Part shown: piece after piece, positions 23,829 to 31,313 of the stretch
Numbering within the stretch: the stretch's first letter is position 1
How the letters are laid out: every line of letters starts with the position of its first letter
Source of the DNA: an uncultured Eubacteriales bacterium
GTDB taxonomy: Bacteria > Bacillota > Clostridia > Oscillospirales > Oscillospiraceae
NCBI GenBank assembly: GCA_900549485.1
Contig: UROG01000004.1
Span: 17,877 to 81,876, forward strand
Direction of reading: 5' to 3'
DNA: 64,000 nucleotides
Position numbers and translations under genes: made by a program
Notes under the pieces: generated by a model
Database searches by the model: none
Told to the model about the DNA's origin: nothing
The model's input: only the letters and a program-made list of their open reading frames with translations

Positions 23829-24560
23829 TTATATGATAAATCCGCCGTCCACACTCAGCACCTGACCCGTTGTATAGCGCGAATTTGCAAGGAAAAGCAC
23901 CGCCTCGGCTATTTCCTCGGGCTTGCCGAGCCGTCCGAGCGGGATGACCTCCTTCGCAAGCATATCAAGCGTCTCCTGTCCGAGAACCTTGACCATATCG
24001 GTGTCGATGACGCCGGGGGCAACGCAGTTTACCCTTATCCCCGTCGGCGCAAGCTCTGCCGCGAGGGAGCGCGTCAGGCCGATTATGGCATGCTTTGTTG
24101 CGGAGTAGGCTGCTTCGCACGATGCGCCGTGACTGCCCCAGATGGAGCTTATATTGACGATGCAGCCGTCATGCTCATGCAGCATATTGCCGAGGACGGC
24201 CTGTGTGCAGTTGAAGCAGCCGTTGACATTCACGTCAAAAATGCGCTTCCATGTTCCCGGCGTTATATCCTGAAACTGCTGCTGCTTTGCGATACCCGCG
24301 TTGTTGACAAGCAGCGTGACGGGACCGAGCGTTTTTTCGATCTCCGCCGTCATTTTCTTTACGCTGTCCGCCTCCGCCACATCGCAGCGGCAGGTCATCA
24401 CTTCACAGCCCTTGCCCCGGAGTTCTGCGGCAAGCGCCTCCGCTTTATCGGCGTGCTCAATATAATTTATGCAGACGCTCCACCCGTTTTCGGCAAGCAC
24501 TTTCGCCGTGGCGGCGCCTATGCCCCTCGAGGAGCCGGTGACAAGCGCGACTTTTTTCAT
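23829..24560 (-). CDS. SDR-family oxidoreductase, FabG-like
   Basis: A 243-residue short-chain dehydrogenase/reductase. TGSSRGIGAATAKVLAENG is the NADP(H)-binding motif, NNAG follows at about residue 88, Ser in NISSIWGSHG and YSATKHA give the Ser-Tyr-Lys catalytic set. It resembles 3-oxoacyl-ACP reductase FabG. It overlaps the end of plsC by four bases, so an acyl-lipid role is likely, but it is not in a fatty-acid synthesis cluster and the symbol is left open. Confidence 0.88.
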   Translation of the reverse strand: MKKVALVTGSSRGIGAATAKVLAENGWSVCINYIEHADKAEALAAELRGKGCEVMTCRCDVAEADSVKKMTAEIEKTLGPVTLLVNNAGIAKQQQFQDITPGTWKRIFDVNVNGCFNCTQAVLGNMLHEHDGCIVNISSIWGSHGASCEAAYSATKHAIIGLTRSLAAELAPTGIRVNCVAPGVIDTDMVKVLGQETLDMLAKEVIPLGRLGKPEEIAEAVLFLANSRYTTGQVLSVDGGFII

Positions 24561-25432
24561 GCCGTTCTTGCTCCTGCCGCGTTTTCCGTTTCGCTTTCGG
24601 CCTTCTCAACGCATTTTCTTATAAGCTCACTGCTGCGATCCGCCAGTTCCTTTGTTGAAGCTTCCCTGACCTCATCGGCGGGGATCACCTCAAGAATATG
24701 AAGTTCTGTGTCGGTAATGCGTCTGAACATATTCCTGTTGATGCTCTCTGTGCCGCAGAGCGCAGCCACCACCACCGGCGTCCCGGCCTTCTGCGCGATC
24801 TTGAATGCGCCCGGGCGGAACGGCAGAAGCGTATCGCCCGTCTTGTTCCTTGTCCCTTCCGGGAATATCGCCATGGAGCAGAAATTCTTTTTCAGATAAT
24901 CCGCAGCGGTAAGCACCGTTTTCAGCGCTTCCCTGTCGTTTGCCCTGTCGATCGGCAGACAGCCCGCGCCGTACCCGATCTTGCCCACGACAGGAAGCGC
25001 AAGCGCCGAGGGCTTGCCGATAAACGCCATTTCATACTTTCTCAGATACTTCATGAAAATAAGCGGATCGAAAAGTGAACGGTGATTGCTCACGAGCAGG
25101 AATCTCTCGCCCTCCGGCAGCTTTTCAAGGCCGTAAACCTTCGTGCGCACCCAGCAGTAGCCCAGCGCAAGCGTAGAAATTCCCACGCAGCCGCCGCGGC
25201 AAAGCGCACTCTGCCGACGTATGGGCTTTGAATTGTCGATAAACAGGCCGACGATCGCCCAGAAGCACATATAAAGCACGTTAAGCGCAATAAAGCTCAG
25301 CACGAAAACAAGAAGCGCCCTTAATATCCCCGTCTGGGTAAAATATAAAAATATCGCCGAGACGATTATTGCAAGGATCAGAAAAAGCAATATCACAACG
25401 ATAACCCCCTGTGCGGTAAAATTTCTTTTCAA
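24557..25432 (-). CDS. plsC: 1-acyl-sn-glycerol-3-phosphate acyltransferase
   Basis: A 291-residue membrane enzyme of the PlsC family that adds the second acyl chain to make phosphatidic acid. Two N-terminal membrane helices (about residues 8-30 and 35-65) precede the acyltransferase domain. The HX4D catalytic motif is in SNHRSLFDPL, and FPEGTRNKTG is the glycerol-phosphate binding motif. A C-terminal helical tail follows. It is the first gene of a two-gene operon with the SDR gene. Confidence 0.93.
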   Translation of the reverse strand: MKRNFTAQGVIVVILLFLILAIIVSAIFLYFTQTGILRALLVFVLSFIALNVLYMCFWAIVGLFIDNSKPIRRQSALCRGGCVGISTLALGYCWVRTKVYGLEKLPEGERFLLVSNHRSLFDPLIFMKYLRKYEMAFIGKPSALALPVVGKIGYGAGCLPIDRANDREALKTVLTAADYLKKNFCSMAIFPEGTRNKTGDTLLPFRPGAFKIAQKAGTPVVVAALCGTESINRNMFRRITDTELHILEVIPADEVREASTKELADRSSELIRKCVEKAESETENAAGARTA

Positions 25433-25435
25433 GAT

Positions 25436-25463
25436 ATAATACCACTTATTTTATTTTTTCCAA
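25436..25463 (-). promoter_or_regulatory. Predicted promoter of the plsC operon
   Basis: On the minus strand TTGGAA (25458-25463) and TATTAT (25436-25441) are spaced by 16 bases. The -10 matches five of six. The start codon would be only a few bases downstream of the -10, so a nearly leaderless transcript or a different upstream promoter is possible. Confidence 0.35.
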
Positions 25464-25507
25464 GACTGCAAGTGCAAACTTGATGAAAAATTTACATTTA
25501 TCAGACG

Positions 25508-25536
25508 TTGACAATATCATGCAGAACAAATAAGAT
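25508..25536 (+). promoter_or_regulatory. Predicted promoter of the S24-like gene
   Basis: A perfect TTGACA (25508-25513) and TAAGAT (25531-25536) are spaced by 17 bases, about 30 bases before the ATG at 25567. Confidence 0.6.
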
Positions 25537-25566
25537 ATTGTAAAAACACTGTCAGGCGGTGAAGGA

Positions 25567-25941
25567 ATGGATATCACGGAATACTACGAGCTTATCGAAA
25601 GGCGGGCGGATATGCCCGAGGGGGCGGATTTTTCCGTTACTCTTCAGGACGGTTCAATGGAGCCGTTTTTTCCGTCGGGCGCGGAGGTATACATATCCGT
25701 CTCCCATACGCCGGAGGAGTTTGAAGCGGCGGTTTTTCTGTACGAGGGAAAAATACTCTGCCGTCAGTGGTGCGAGGATTTTGCCGGAACGCTCTATCTT
25801 CTCCCCGCCAATCCCGCGTACCGGGACGGCTGCGCCGCAGTTCCGCTGTGGCTGCGTGACAAATGTCTCTGCCTCGGAAGCGTCATATCCGGCGGAAAGC
25901 TGCCGCGTCCCGTATATTTCCGTGACAGCAGTGGGAAATAA
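25567..25941 (+). CDS. S24/LexA-like peptidase-fold protein without the catalytic lysine
   Basis: A 124-residue single-domain protein. DGSMEPFFPSGAEVYISV matches the Ser-containing motif of LexA/S24 and signal-peptidase-like folds. The strand normally carrying the catalytic Lys (TVKRL in LexA) reads ILCRQW here, with Arg in its place, and LLPANPAYRD corresponds to the next conserved strand. No DNA-binding domain is fused. It may be a catalytically dead sensor or binding domain. GGTGAAGGA immediately precedes the ATG. Confidence 0.65.
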   Translation: MDITEYYELIERRADMPEGADFSVTLQDGSMEPFFPSGAEVYISVSHTPEEFEAAVFLYEGKILCRQWCEDFAGTLYLLPANPAYRDGCAAVPLWLRDKCLCLGSVISGGKLPRPVYFRDSSGK

Positions 25942-25953
25942 AGCAGAAAAATC

Positions 25954-25982
25954 TTTACTTCTGTAAGTAAATCATATATAAT
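25954..25982 (+). promoter_or_regulatory. Predicted sigma-A promoter of the STAS gene and possibly the exopolysaccharide operon
   Basis: TTTACT (25954-25959) and a perfect TATAAT (25977-25982) are spaced by 17 bases, 33 bases before the STAS ATG. No better promoter was seen in front of the exopolysaccharide genes; TTGTCT and TATAAA after the STAS gene are only 15 bases apart. Confidence 0.65.
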
Positions 25983-26015
25983 TGATTAAATAACAGCCGT
26001 CATCCGGAGGGTAAA

Positions 26016-26312
26016 ATGGACATAACAAAAAATGTAAACGGAAGCGCACTCAACATCGCTCTGGCGGGCCGCCTCGATACAATTACGGCTCCCGCGCTTG
26101 ATAAGGAGCTGAAGGACTCTCTGCCGGGGATCGAAACGCTTACCATTGACTTTTCAAAGCTTGAGTACATATCTTCTGCGGGGCTTCGCGTGCTGCTTGG
26201 CGCACAGAAGGTCATGAACAGACAGGGCAGCATGACGGTAAGCAATGTCAGCGAAAATATTATGGAGATATTTGAAATGACAGGCTTTTCCGATATCCTG
26301 ACGATTGTCTGA
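26016..26312 (+). CDS. STAS-domain anti-sigma factor antagonist
   Basis: A 98-residue single STAS domain of the SpoIIAA/RsbV type. LEYISSAGLRVLLGAQK holds the serine (Ser53/Ser54) that partner kinases phosphorylate in this family; unphosphorylated protein would free a sigma factor by binding an anti-sigma factor. No anti-sigma kinase gene lies nearby. It follows its own promoter and CCGGAGGGTAAA, and is the gene before the exopolysaccharide operon, from which it is separated by 142 bases and a stem-loop. Confidence 0.9.
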   Translation: MDITKNVNGSALNIALAGRLDTITAPALDKELKDSLPGIETLTIDFSKLEYISSAGLRVLLGAQKVMNRQGSMTVSNVSENIMEIFEMTGFSDILTIV

Positions 26313-26338
26313 TAAGAAATGATTTTATAAACCGGGCA

Positions 26339-26370
26339 GGGGCAGTCATCAGGAACGGATGCACTGCCCC
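26339..26370 (+). other. Strong stem-loop between STAS gene and exopolysaccharide operon
   Basis: GGGGCAGTCATC pairs with GATG plus ACTGCCCC, with one bulged C, around a 7-base loop. No T-run follows, so it is a poor intrinsic terminator. It may be an RNA-processing or stability element separating the STAS message from the operon. It does not match the riboswitch consensus patterns I could recall. Confidence 0.5.
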
Positions 26371-26454
26371 GAAGGTTTAAAGCGGCGGCGCATAATGAAA
26401 CGTTCTCCGCTTTGCCGCGTACTGCATAGAAAAAAGAAAAAGGAGGCGACGGCA

Positions 26455-27240
26455 GTGGGAGAAAAGAAAACCATATATTATTCAAGAACATACCGCAGGC
26501 TCGGCGGCAATACGCTCGGCTGCGTTATCCAGATATGCCTTCTTACGATTCCCTTTCTGCTTGCCGTCCTTTTTCACATGGGCGATCTGACGCGCCTGAT
26601 GTGCAAAGCCGTCAGGTATGTTTTTGCCGACGTATGCCCGGATATTTTTGTGTTCACCCAGACAAAGCGGTATAAGCCATACGGCGATATAAGCTTTATC
26701 GCCGCAGAAACCGTTTATCCGGACTTCAATATGTGCCTTTGCAATCTCCTTGTCTCCGCCGCGCTCGCCGCGCTTATCGCGGCTATGCCGTGGCGCGGTA
26801 AGCCCATGGGCATATATCTTATCCTGAACATCTGCATACACCTTATAAGCAGCCTGTGGTTCCTGTTCGGCGGGGATAAGTTCCCGTACACCCTGTCGCA
26901 GTATTCGGAGCTTTATGTTCTTCAGGAGATAAGTATGCTGCTTATCTCCACGGTGATGCTGGGCGCGGTCACGGGGATAGTCGGAAACGGACACTTTTTA
27001 ATAAAGCTGTCGGTTTCGGCAGGCTATATCATTTACGCGCTGATATTCGCCGCAGTGCGGTACATAGTCGTGCTGTACATAATGGCGAAATACTCCGTAA
27101 TATACATGGCGGCGTTTTACTTTTCGCTCGGACCGCTGTTTGACTTTGTGAACATGGTCTTTTTCAGCGCGCTGTTTGTCAACCGCATGATACGTCTGTT
27201 CGGCACCGCCGCAGGAAGAGAGGCGTGGAAATGGGCATAA
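26455..27240 (+). CDS. Integral membrane protein of the exopolysaccharide operon, unknown family
   Basis: A 261-residue protein with about six hydrophobic helices, the first being CVIQICLLTIPFLLAVLF. I do not recognise the family. The GTG at 26455 is chosen because AAGGAGG lies eight bases upstream; in-frame ATGs at 26359 and 26395 would add a basic leader. Its stop overlaps the start of the GT2 synthase by 10 bases, which suggests a membrane partner of that enzyme. It is the first gene of the plus-strand island. Confidence 0.7.
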   Translation: MGEKKTIYYSRTYRRLGGNTLGCVIQICLLTIPFLLAVLFHMGDLTRLMCKAVRYVFADVCPDIFVFTQTKRYKPYGDISFIAAETVYPDFNMCLCNLLVSAALAALIAAMPWRGKPMGIYLILNICIHLISSLWFLFGGDKFPYTLSQYSELYVLQEISMLLISTVMLGAVTGIVGNGHFLIKLSVSAGYIIYALIFAAVRYIVVLYIMAKYSVIYMAAFYFSLGPLFDFVNMVFFSALFVNRMIRLFGTAAGREAWKWA

Positions 27241-28496
27241 AGCTTATGCACGGCTACCTGCTTTTTGTCATTATCCTGATGCTCCTTTACACCGCAAGGC
27301 ATTTTCTCTTTACGGTCGTGAGACTTCTGGGCAGGCAGAGGCTCTATTACAACGACATAGTAACAAGCCGCATGAAAAGCGTCACGGTGATCATCCCCAT
27401 GCACAACGAGGAGCAGGTGCTCGACAATGTTCTGACGTCGCTGCTTGAATCCGATTATGACAGGGATCTTCTTGAGATAATCCCCGTCAACGACAATTCG
27501 ACCGACAGGACCGGCGAAATGCTCGACGAGTACCACCGCAGATATGAGTTTATAAGGCCGCTGCACAGGAACTGCCCGAACCGCGGCAAGCCCGAGGGGC
27601 TGAACGACGCGATGAAGCTTGCCCGCGGCGAGATAATCGTGGTCTTCGACGCGGATTACCGTCCGGCGCGCAATATGCTCAAGCAGATCGCGCTTGCGTT
27701 TGAGGACCCTCAGGTCGGCGCGGTCATGGGGCGTGTCATACCGTACAATGCGAACAAGAATATGCTCACCCGCCTTATAAACCTTGAGCGCTCAGGCGGG
27801 TATCAGGTGGATCAGCAGGCGCGCTATACGCTCAGAGCCATTCCGCAGTACGGCGGGACGGTGGGCGGCTTCCGCAAGGATATCCTGCTGGAAACGGGCG
27901 GGTTCAACCCCAAGGTTCTGGCGGAGGATACGGAGCTTACGTTCAGACTTTTCACAAGCGGGTGGAAGGTCGTCTACGCCAACTCTGCAGAATGTTATGA
28001 GGAATCCCCCGAAACATGGAACGTGCGCGGAAGGCAGATACGCCGCTGGTCACGCGGACACAACGAGGTTTTCTTCCGCTATCTTATCCCGACCGTCGCT
28101 TCCCCGCATCTGAACCTTTTCCAGAAGATAGACGGGCTTTTCCTGCTGTTTATCTACACGGTGCCGGTGCTGCTGCTCATAGGCTGGGCGGTGTCGCTCG
28201 CCCTTTTCTTCCTCGGGGAGATGGATTTCCTGGACGGCTGGTGGGTGCTGCTGTTCCTCGGGATATACAATTCCTTCGGCAACTTCGCGCCGTTTTTCGA
28301 GATAGGCGTATCGCTTATCATAGACGGGCTTCCGGGCGAGGCGATGCTGCTGCCGCTGATGCTTTTCAATTTCTTCTTCTATATGTGGAATATTTCCCTC
28401 GGCTTTTTCGACGCCGTGGTGGACGTGGTGAGCGGCAGAGGCGTCAAATGGGACAAGACCATACGCTTCGCCGGTAAGAAAGGGGCGGGGAAATGA
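27231..28496 (+). CDS. Processive GT2 polysaccharide synthase
   Basis: A 421-residue membrane glycosyltransferase of family GT2, of the cellulose/hyaluronan/poly-GlcNAc synthase type. It has one N-terminal helix, a cytoplasmic catalytic domain and four C-terminal helices. Motifs in order: VTVIIPMHNEE, VNDNSTDRT, VVFDADYRPA (DxD-type metal site), AEDTELTFRL (catalytic Asp region) and QIRRWSRGH (QxxRW-type acceptor motif). There is no PilZ domain. It would polymerise a sugar chain and move it across the membrane. The sugar is unknown. The ATG at 27231 is preferred over a GTG at 27225. Confidence 0.9.
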   Translation: MGIKLMHGYLLFVIILMLLYTARHFLFTVVRLLGRQRLYYNDIVTSRMKSVTVIIPMHNEEQVLDNVLTSLLESDYDRDLLEIIPVNDNSTDRTGEMLDEYHRRYEFIRPLHRNCPNRGKPEGLNDAMKLARGEIIVVFDADYRPARNMLKQIALAFEDPQVGAVMGRVIPYNANKNMLTRLINLERSGGYQVDQQARYTLRAIPQYGGTVGGFRKDILLETGGFNPKVLAEDTELTFRLFTSGWKVVYANSAECYEESPETWNVRGRQIRRWSRGHNEVFFRYLIPTVASPHLNLFQKIDGLFLLFIYTVPVLLLIGWAVSLALFFLGEMDFLDGWWVLLFLGIYNSFGNFAPFFEIGVSLIIDGLPGEAMLLPLMLFNFFFYMWNISLGFFDAVVDVVSGRGVKWDKTIRFAGKKGAGK

Positions 28497-30220
28497 CGGT
28501 TTATATTCTCATTTTTCTTGTTATGCTCTCCCTGCCGGTCGTTTCCGCGCTTGTTTATATGCGCACAAGGGAATGTAAGACGCTGCTGATCCGGCAGGAT
28601 TACGTAAAGGACGTGCGCTTTTTCGGACACAGCTTCTCGCAGTTGGTCGAAAAGGGTCTTGAAAGCATGAGCGGCGGGGTCATTCATCTGTCGCGTGACG
28701 AGCAGGTGCTGGAGCTTGACGGCAGTCAGCGTTTTGACGCCGGTCCCGTCGAAAAGCTTGTCATTGTGCGCGGACGCACGTTTTCCCCAAAGGGCAGATC
28801 AATCGAATTTCTTAAAGAAATATACTGCACCGACAATGCCTATCTGCTGGCAAAGGATATCAAGCTGCGTGCAATATACAGCAAGAAACGCCTGCTTTTC
28901 GGCAACGGGGTCAGAATAGTCCGCTGGGCGGACGCCGAGGGCGCGGTTTCGGTATACGACGGCTGCGATCTCGGGAGCAGCGTTTCGAGCGGGGAGCAGC
29001 TTATAATCGGCTTCGACTGCCGCTTTCACCGGCTCTATGCCCCGCTTATCCGTCTGGGACAGCGCCCGGATGAACCTGACACATATCCCGAAAAGCGCGA
29101 TGCGCGGATATTCCGTATGTCGTGCGCAGGTAAGCCGCTTTTTCACGTGCGCTATGTCACGGAGGATATGCGCTGCGAGGACGGGACGGTTCCTTACACG
29201 GTCATGACGAAGCACGACCTCAAGGTGCTTGACGGTCTTATCGTCCGCGGCGATATCCACAGCGACGGGGCTGTACGCATAATGGACAACGCCGTTGTGC
29301 TTGGCAACGTTTTTGCCGAGAAGCTTATCTCCATCGGGCGCGGCGCGTCGGTGCTCGGGAATGTGTTTACACAGGGAGATATCGTATTTGAAGCCGGTTC
29401 CGGCGTCGGTCAGCCCGGCAGGACAAGCTCCGTCGTCGCACGCGGAAGCATACGCTTCGCCGGGGAAAACAACGTATACGGATACATTGTCTCGGAAGCC
29501 GGCGGAAAAACCGCGGAGCGCCGCGATGAAGGCGGCGGGAAGATAAAATTCTGTCTGCCCGCGCCGATCTCATACCCTGCCGCAGCCGTCTTTGCCGACG
29601 CGGATGAATACGCCGCAGCGGGCTGTCAGGGGCTTCGCCGCAACCCTAATATACGTGAAGCGGTAATTCCCGACGGGGCGGAAATAATTCCGGAAAGTCA
29701 GTTTTTCTCCTGCGCGGCGCTTGAAAAGCTCTCTCTTCCGGAGAGCATAACGGCAATAGGCGCATACGCCTTTGCCGACTGCGGAAATCTCACCGTCAAC
29801 GCCGATTTTTCGGCGCTTCCGCTTACGTTTATAGGCACCTCGGCGTTTGAAAACTGCAAGCGCCTTACCGTATCGGGCTTTCCGGAAACGCTGCAAAGCG
29901 TTGAAGGCGCGGCGTTTGCCGGATGCCGTTCGATAAGCTCCGTCCGCTTTCTGCCGTCCGCGGCATTGAAAAAGGTCGGCGATCACGCGTTTCGCGGCTG
30001 CACGGGGCTTACGGAAGCATTTCTGCCTGACGGTACGGAATATGTGGGCGTCAGCGCGTTCGCGGGATGTGAAAGCCTGTGCGTCGTCTCCGTACCGGAA
30101 ACGCTTGCAGATCAGCCGGGGATCGCGGAGCTTCCGCGTATCTGTCCGGACGCAAAGCTCATCCTCCGCAAAAATTCGCCGCAGGCAGCGAGAAAGGAGA
30201 CAGGTTGTGAAAAGCAGTAA
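28493..30220 (+). CDS. Membrane-anchored protein with beta-solenoid and BspA-type leucine-rich repeats
   Basis: A 575-residue protein with one N-terminal membrane helix (residues 3-23). Residues about 230-330 form a run of short Gly/Val repeats (IVRGDIHSDGAVRIMDNAVV, LGNVFAEKLISIGRGASVLG) resembling bactofilin or beta-solenoid folds. Residues about 390-550 are BspA-type LRR_5 repeats (SLPESITAIGAYAFADCGNL and similar, about five copies). It overlaps the GT2 stop by four bases. It may be a scaffold for polymer export or cell-surface display; this is inference from architecture and context. Confidence 0.7.
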   Translation: MTVYILIFLVMLSLPVVSALVYMRTRECKTLLIRQDYVKDVRFFGHSFSQLVEKGLESMSGGVIHLSRDEQVLELDGSQRFDAGPVEKLVIVRGRTFSPKGRSIEFLKEIYCTDNAYLLAKDIKLRAIYSKKRLLFGNGVRIVRWADAEGAVSVYDGCDLGSSVSSGEQLIIGFDCRFHRLYAPLIRLGQRPDEPDTYPEKRDARIFRMSCAGKPLFHVRYVTEDMRCEDGTVPYTVMTKHDLKVLDGLIVRGDIHSDGAVRIMDNAVVLGNVFAEKLISIGRGASVLGNVFTQGDIVFEAGSGVGQPGRTSSVVARGSIRFAGENNVYGYIVSEAGGKTAERRDEGGGKIKFCLPAPISYPAAAVFADADEYAAAGCQGLRRNPNIREAVIPDGAEIIPESQFFSCAALEKLSLPESITAIGAYAFADCGNLTVNADFSALPLTFIGTSAFENCKRLTVSGFPETLQSVEGAAFAGCRSISSVRFLPSAALKKVGDHAFRGCTGLTEAFLPDGTEYVGVSAFAGCESLCVVSVPETLADQPGIAELPRICPDAKLILRKNSPQAARKETGCEKQ

Positions 30221-31313
30221 AACACTCCGGTATTTTTCCGTCCTTCTCCCCATGCTTGCGTTTGCCGCGGTTTGCACGGTTTTGCAGGGCTTTGTCCGCG
30301 GTCAGTCGGAAAACGCCGCGTCATCTCCTCCGCCTCTTGAGGCGGGCGAAAAATACAACTCCTGCGGTCTTCCCGGCAATGCCGCGCTTTCCGATAAAAT
30401 TATTGCTCAGGGCGGCAGTTGGGTCGCTTTTGAGGACAGGATAATCTGCCTGAACGTCAGCGCGCCGGAAAGCGTCGGCTACGCCGCCGAAAAAGCGGAA
30501 GACCTTCTGAAAGCCGTCCCCTCGATAGAGCGCTTTTGCATCATGCCGATCCCGGAACGGGCGGTATTTGAAACCGGCTTTGAAGACAGCCGCGAACGCT
30601 ACTGCACATTCGTCGAGGAGCTTGGAAGCGCCGTTGGAGACGGCGTGACCGTGATAGATCCGCTTCCCGGGCTTGACGCCCACTCGGATGAGTTTATCTA
30701 TTACCGCACGGAAAACTCGTGGACGATGCGCGGGGCGTTTTACGGGGCGCAGGCTTTCCGCAGTGCGCTCGGGTACGCGCCCGATGATCTGAACGCCTAC
30801 CGCACATATATGCTGGGCAGCTTCTTCGGCGATGCTTATTCGGCAGCCATGTCCGACGGCATTGCCGAAACGGCAGACGCCGCTTTGCAGTCTATCAAGC
30901 CTGACCCGTTCTATATTTACCTCATAGGCACGAACCCCAACAGGGAAGAACTGACATTCAAAAACAAATCCGGTGAGGAGCAGACCGAAAGAAGAAGGAC
31001 TATCCAGCTCAACGGCTACGGTCCCTCCGCCGTGATAGGCGGTACGTACCGGCACAGCGCGATCGACGGCAGCGGCGAGGGCAGTCTTCTCTTTCTCACC
31101 GACTCCGCCGGAGATATGCTTATATCCTATCTGTCGGAAATGTACGAAAAAATATACGCAGTGAGTATTTCATCCGACAAGGACTTTCCGCAGAATATCG
31201 GCAGCATCTGCGAAACCTACGGTATACGCACAGTGCTGTGGGCGCAGGCGCAGACGAGACTTGGCGACAGGTCTTATATGCGCGCACTCAACGGATTGGA
31301 CGGTGCGCCATGA
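30207..31313 (+). CDS. DHHW-family-like membrane-anchored protein (SGNH/AlgX-like)
   Basis: A 368-residue protein with an N-terminal membrane anchor (about residues 9-28). FIYYRTENSWTMRGAFYGAQ matches the family segment that usually reads YYRTDHHWT, and LLFLTDSAGDMLISYLSEMY matches the later conserved block. DHHW proteins resemble the SGNH/AlgX acetyltransferase fold and occur in Firmicute exopolysaccharide clusters. Here DHH is changed to ENS, so the histidines are lost. The GTG at 30207 is the start, after AAAGGAGACAGGTT; the longer frame runs inside the upstream gene. Confidence 0.7.
   Translation: MKSSKTLRYFSVLLPMLAFAAVCTVLQGFVRGQSENAASSPPPLEAGEKYNSCGLPGNAALSDKIIAQGGSWVAFEDRIICLNVSAPESVGYAAEKAEDLLKAVPSIERFCIMPIPERAVFETGFEDSRERYCTFVEELGSAVGDGVTVIDPLPGLDAHSDEFIYYRTENSWTMRGAFYGAQAFRSALGYAPDDLNAYRTYMLGSFFGDAYSAAMSDGIAETADAALQSIKPDPFYIYLIGTNPNREELTFKNKSGEEQTERRRTIQLNGYGPSAVIGGTYRHSAIDGSGEGSLLFLTDSAGDMLISYLSEMYEKIYAVSISSDKDFPQNIGSICETYGIRTVLWAQAQTRLGDRSYMRALNGLDGAP

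Noticed and set aside
26313..26454. c-di-GMP or other known riboswitch before the exopolysaccharide operon
   Set aside because: The single bulged stem does not match the GEMM consensus or other riboswitch patterns I could recall; no search was possible.
26359..26454. Earlier ATG starts for the first exopolysaccharide gene
   Set aside because: They lack a ribosome-binding site, whereas the GTG at 26455 has AAGGAGG at ideal distance; the extra residues would be encoded partly in the stem-loop.
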